Assembly: GCF_008629675.1 (NCBI RefSeq)
Contig: NZ_VWOX01000003.1
Location: 1 to 64,000 of the forward strand
Direction: 5' to 3'
Origin: Roseiconus nitratireducens
GTDB taxonomy: Bacteria; Planctomycetota; Planctomycetia; Pirellulales; Pirellulaceae
Length of the DNA: 64,000 nucleotides
The notes below the pieces were generated by a model. The model did not search any database and had not been told where the DNA came from. It saw only the letters and a program-made list of their open reading frames with translations. Within the stretch, counting starts at the first letter, position 1. Each line of letters opens with the position of its first letter. Shown here in pieces: positions 62,165 to 64,000 of the stretch. Made by a program: the position numbers and the translations under genes.

Positions 62165-63700
62165 TCATTCGACCAGATCGACGAACCGCCGGGCGGGTTC
62201 GTCCCAACGGGCGGGATCGATCGGCTGATAGGTCTTCACGGAAAAACTGTCGCGGATCAAACGTCGCGCCGCCAGGATCGCATCCCCCGCGCCGCCGGAC
62301 AAACTGGCGTCGCCGAATCCGCCGCCACCGATCATCTGCACCACCACGTTTCCGATCGCCGTCGCCTCCACCGGGCCGGCCACGACCTGGCGATTGCAGG
62401 CATCGGCCGTCATCTGGCACAAAAACTCGTTTTGTGCCCCGCCGCCAACGATGTGAATGGTGTCGATGCGGTTGTCGACCAACCGCTCCAGCATCTCCAG
62501 ACACACGCGATACCGCAGCGCCAATCCCTCCAGGGCCGCGCGGTAGTACACACCTTCCGAACCCGGCTTGGACTGGCCCGTGGCGGTCGCAAACGCGTCG
62601 ATTGCGTCGACCATATCGACCGGTGCCACGAACCGCGGCGCGTCGGGGTCGACCAAGACGTCAAACGTGGGGGCCTGCTTGGCCGCATCGACCATCGCGT
62701 CCCAGGAGACCTGCTTGCCGCGACGTTGCATCGACTTGCGAATCTGCTGAAAGATCCACAGCCCACCAATGTTCTTCAACAACCGAGTGCTGCCGCCGAT
62801 CCCGCCCTCATTGGTGAAGTTCAATTGGGCACAAAGCGAATTGACCTTCGGAGAATCGATCTCGCATCCCATCAGAGACCAGGTTCCCGAACTGATGTAA
62901 CACCAATTCGGACGCGACGGAGCAAAGACGTCCGCGGGCACGGCGATGACGGCGGAAGCGGTGTCGTGCGTCGCGGGCACCGTCACGGCAACGTCCCCGA
63001 GCCCCGTCTCATCGGCCACCGACGCCTGCGCGTCGCCCAAACACGTGCCCGGCTGCGTGACGGTCGTGAACAGATTCCGATCGATCCCAAGGTCGTCGAT
63101 CAGATCAAACGCCCAGTCGCCCGACCGGGGATTGAAGAGCTGTGTCGTCGATGCGTTGGTCGCTTCGATGCTGCGCCGGCCGGAGAGCAGCCAGTGAAAG
63201 AAATCGCCCATCATCATGAAACCGTCGGCGATCTCCAGCGACCGTTCACCCCGCTCAACGGCGGAGAACAACTGGTACGCCGTGTTGATCGGCATGAATT
63301 GCAATCCGGTCGATTCGAAAATCCGCTGCCGCCCCGCCTGCGGTCCGCCAAGTCGTTCGAAGGCCGCGTCCATCATGCCCTCGGTGCGGCCGTCGCGATA
63401 GGACCGCACCGGTGCAGCGACCTGGTCGTTTTGATCCAACAACACGTAATCGACGCCCCACGTGTCGACGCCGACCGAACGAATCGCTTGGAAGTCTTTG
63501 GCCGCGGTACGAAGCCCGGAAAGGATCTCCGCCCACAACCCCAGGACGTTCCACTGCAACGAATCTTGCACCCGCACGGGCTGATTCCCAAAGCGGTGCA
63601 CTTCGTGCAAAACCAACGATCCGGCGTCGACTCCGCCGGCGATAACGCGGCCGCTGGATGCCCCCAGATCAATGGCCAAATGAACCGGTGAATCGCTCAT
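62165..63700 (-). CDS. rhaB: rhamnulokinase
   Basis: This 511-residue FGGY-family kinase phosphorylates L-rhamnulose. Segments are LAIDLGASSGRVIAG (phosphate 1), GVDTWGVDYVLLDQN (substrate), TGLQFMPINTAYQLF, PATHDTASAVIAVPA, YISSGTWSLMGCE (phosphate 2) and HIVGGGAQNEFLCQMTADA (adenosine). FMPINT and the overall order match RhaB better than xylulo- or glycerol kinases. Other rhamnose genes are not in the window. Rhamnose is common in algal polysaccharides, fitting the sulfatase nearby. Confidence 0.88.
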   Translation of the reverse strand: MSDSPVHLAIDLGASSGRVIAGGVDAGSLVLHEVHRFGNQPVRVQDSLQWNVLGLWAEILSGLRTAAKDFQAIRSVGVDTWGVDYVLLDQNDQVAAPVRSYRDGRTEGMMDAAFERLGGPQAGRQRIFESTGLQFMPINTAYQLFSAVERGERSLEIADGFMMMGDFFHWLLSGRRSIEATNASTTQLFNPRSGDWAFDLIDDLGIDRNLFTTVTQPGTCLGDAQASVADETGLGDVAVTVPATHDTASAVIAVPADVFAPSRPNWCYISSGTWSLMGCEIDSPKVNSLCAQLNFTNEGGIGGSTRLLKNIGGLWIFQQIRKSMQRRGKQVSWDAMVDAAKQAPTFDVLVDPDAPRFVAPVDMVDAIDAFATATGQSKPGSEGVYYRAALEGLALRYRVCLEMLERLVDNRIDTIHIVGGGAQNEFLCQMTADACNRQVVAGPVEATAIGNVVVQMIGGGGFGDASLSGGAGDAILAARRLIRDSFSVKTYQPIDPARWDEPARRFVDLVE

Positions 63701-63826
63701 GAACAGATTGGGTCGATGGGAGAAGGGCAGCGGGAGGGCGCGTCGGCGGTGACATGCCCCACGTTGCCCGACCGCAGTGCAGGAGTCAGCGTCAACAGGG
63801 ATTCGACGCGAGACATAGCATCGCGA

Positions 63827-63856
63827 CCGCCCCCGGGCACTTCAACCTGGGGGCGG
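63827..63856. terminator. GC-rich hairpin between rhaB and the partial upstream gene
   Basis: CCGCCCCC and GGGGGCGG form a perfect 8-bp stem around a 14-base loop. It lies about 50 bp downstream of the leftward partial gene's stop, a place for a transcript end. No T-run follows. Confidence 0.55.
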
Positions 63857-63904
63857 CACAAATCAAGACCTGGAGTTAGAAAATCCCACGCGAACCGAGC
63901 GACG

Positions 63905-64000
63905 TCACGATCCGGTGACGCCCAGCAGTTCACGAATCTTGCCCTCGAGCGCCTTGGCGTTCTGCTCGCCCGAGCCGACCTTGATCATCTGGATCTTTCC
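63905..64000 (-). CDS. C-terminal end of an unidentified gene (partial)
   Basis: Only the last 31 residues are visible (IQMIKVGSGEQNAKALEGKI, then RELLGVTGS, stop at 63905). They look like a soluble domain's last strand and helix. The family cannot be named from this fragment. Confidence 0.6.
   Translation of the reverse strand, partial: GKIQMIKVGSGEQNAKALEGKIRELLGVTGS

Overview
The window looks like a chromosome segment of a planctomycete of the Pirellulaceae (Rhodopirellula-like) group. The evidence is a fairly high GC content, an EF-Tu with an altered switch I region, a mu-protocadherin-like low-complexity secreted protein, a sulfatase, a ThuA protein, an orphan UVR-motif protein, many exported proteins, ribosomal-protein operons that are cut short, and abundant short dispersed repeats. 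The genus call is inference.

Positions 1 to about 11,100 are accessory DNA ending at a tRNA-Leu(TAG). It holds small helix-turn-helix proteins behind a 24-bp perfect palindrome, a probable replication initiator, a tape-measure protein with no other virion gene in view, a protein with a C-terminal HEPN-type RX4H motif, an overlapping gene pair whose second member looks like a HEPN protein, several small membrane or secreted proteins, and two copies of a 156-bp repeat. No integrase is visible; it may lie to the left.

From 11.3 to 14.7 kb a leftward information-processing cluster carries rplY, pth, rpsF, ssb and rplI, without rpsR. Then come a repeat-rich intergenic region built on the tag GGGGACAGAGCAC (14.97-15.29 kb), a PhnP-like hydrolase, a DUF485/acetate-type symporter pair, the Fe-S pair sufU-sufS, a block of exported proteins (21.0-29.7 kb: lipoprotein, SnoaL-like, mucin-like, ThuA, beta-helix and sulfatase genes) and a second region of the same tag (26.09-26.63 kb).

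From 29.86 to 34.91 kb lies the leftward translation cluster tRNA-Thr(TGT), Tyr, Gly, Thr(GGT), tuf, tRNA-Trp, secE, nusG, rplK. It follows the classical tufB order but stops after rplK. From 35.4 to 40.9 kb, all leftward, are an RNase Z-like hydrolase, an rRNA methyltransferase, an exported propeller-like protein, a DapA-family aldolase, acpS and trpS.

From 41.1 to 55.6 kb, mostly rightward, are a helical exported protein, ispG, surE, a UVR protein, a ComF-like phosphoribosyltransferase, a DUF502 protein, a PAP2 phosphatase and a DPP-IV-like peptidase, with csrA, an ECF sigma factor and a Cys-rich lipoprotein on the other strand. From 55.8 kb to the end everything is leftward: rhamnulokinase, 5-formyl-THF cyclo-ligase, a KAS III-like synthase, AlgH, a PPP-family phosphatase, a PhoR-like kinase and a PhoB-like regulator; the last five form a tight run that probably links protein dephosphorylation to a two-component system. 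Several families of palindromic, REP-like intergenic repeats run through the window, and several genes carry in-frame tandem pentapeptide repeats.
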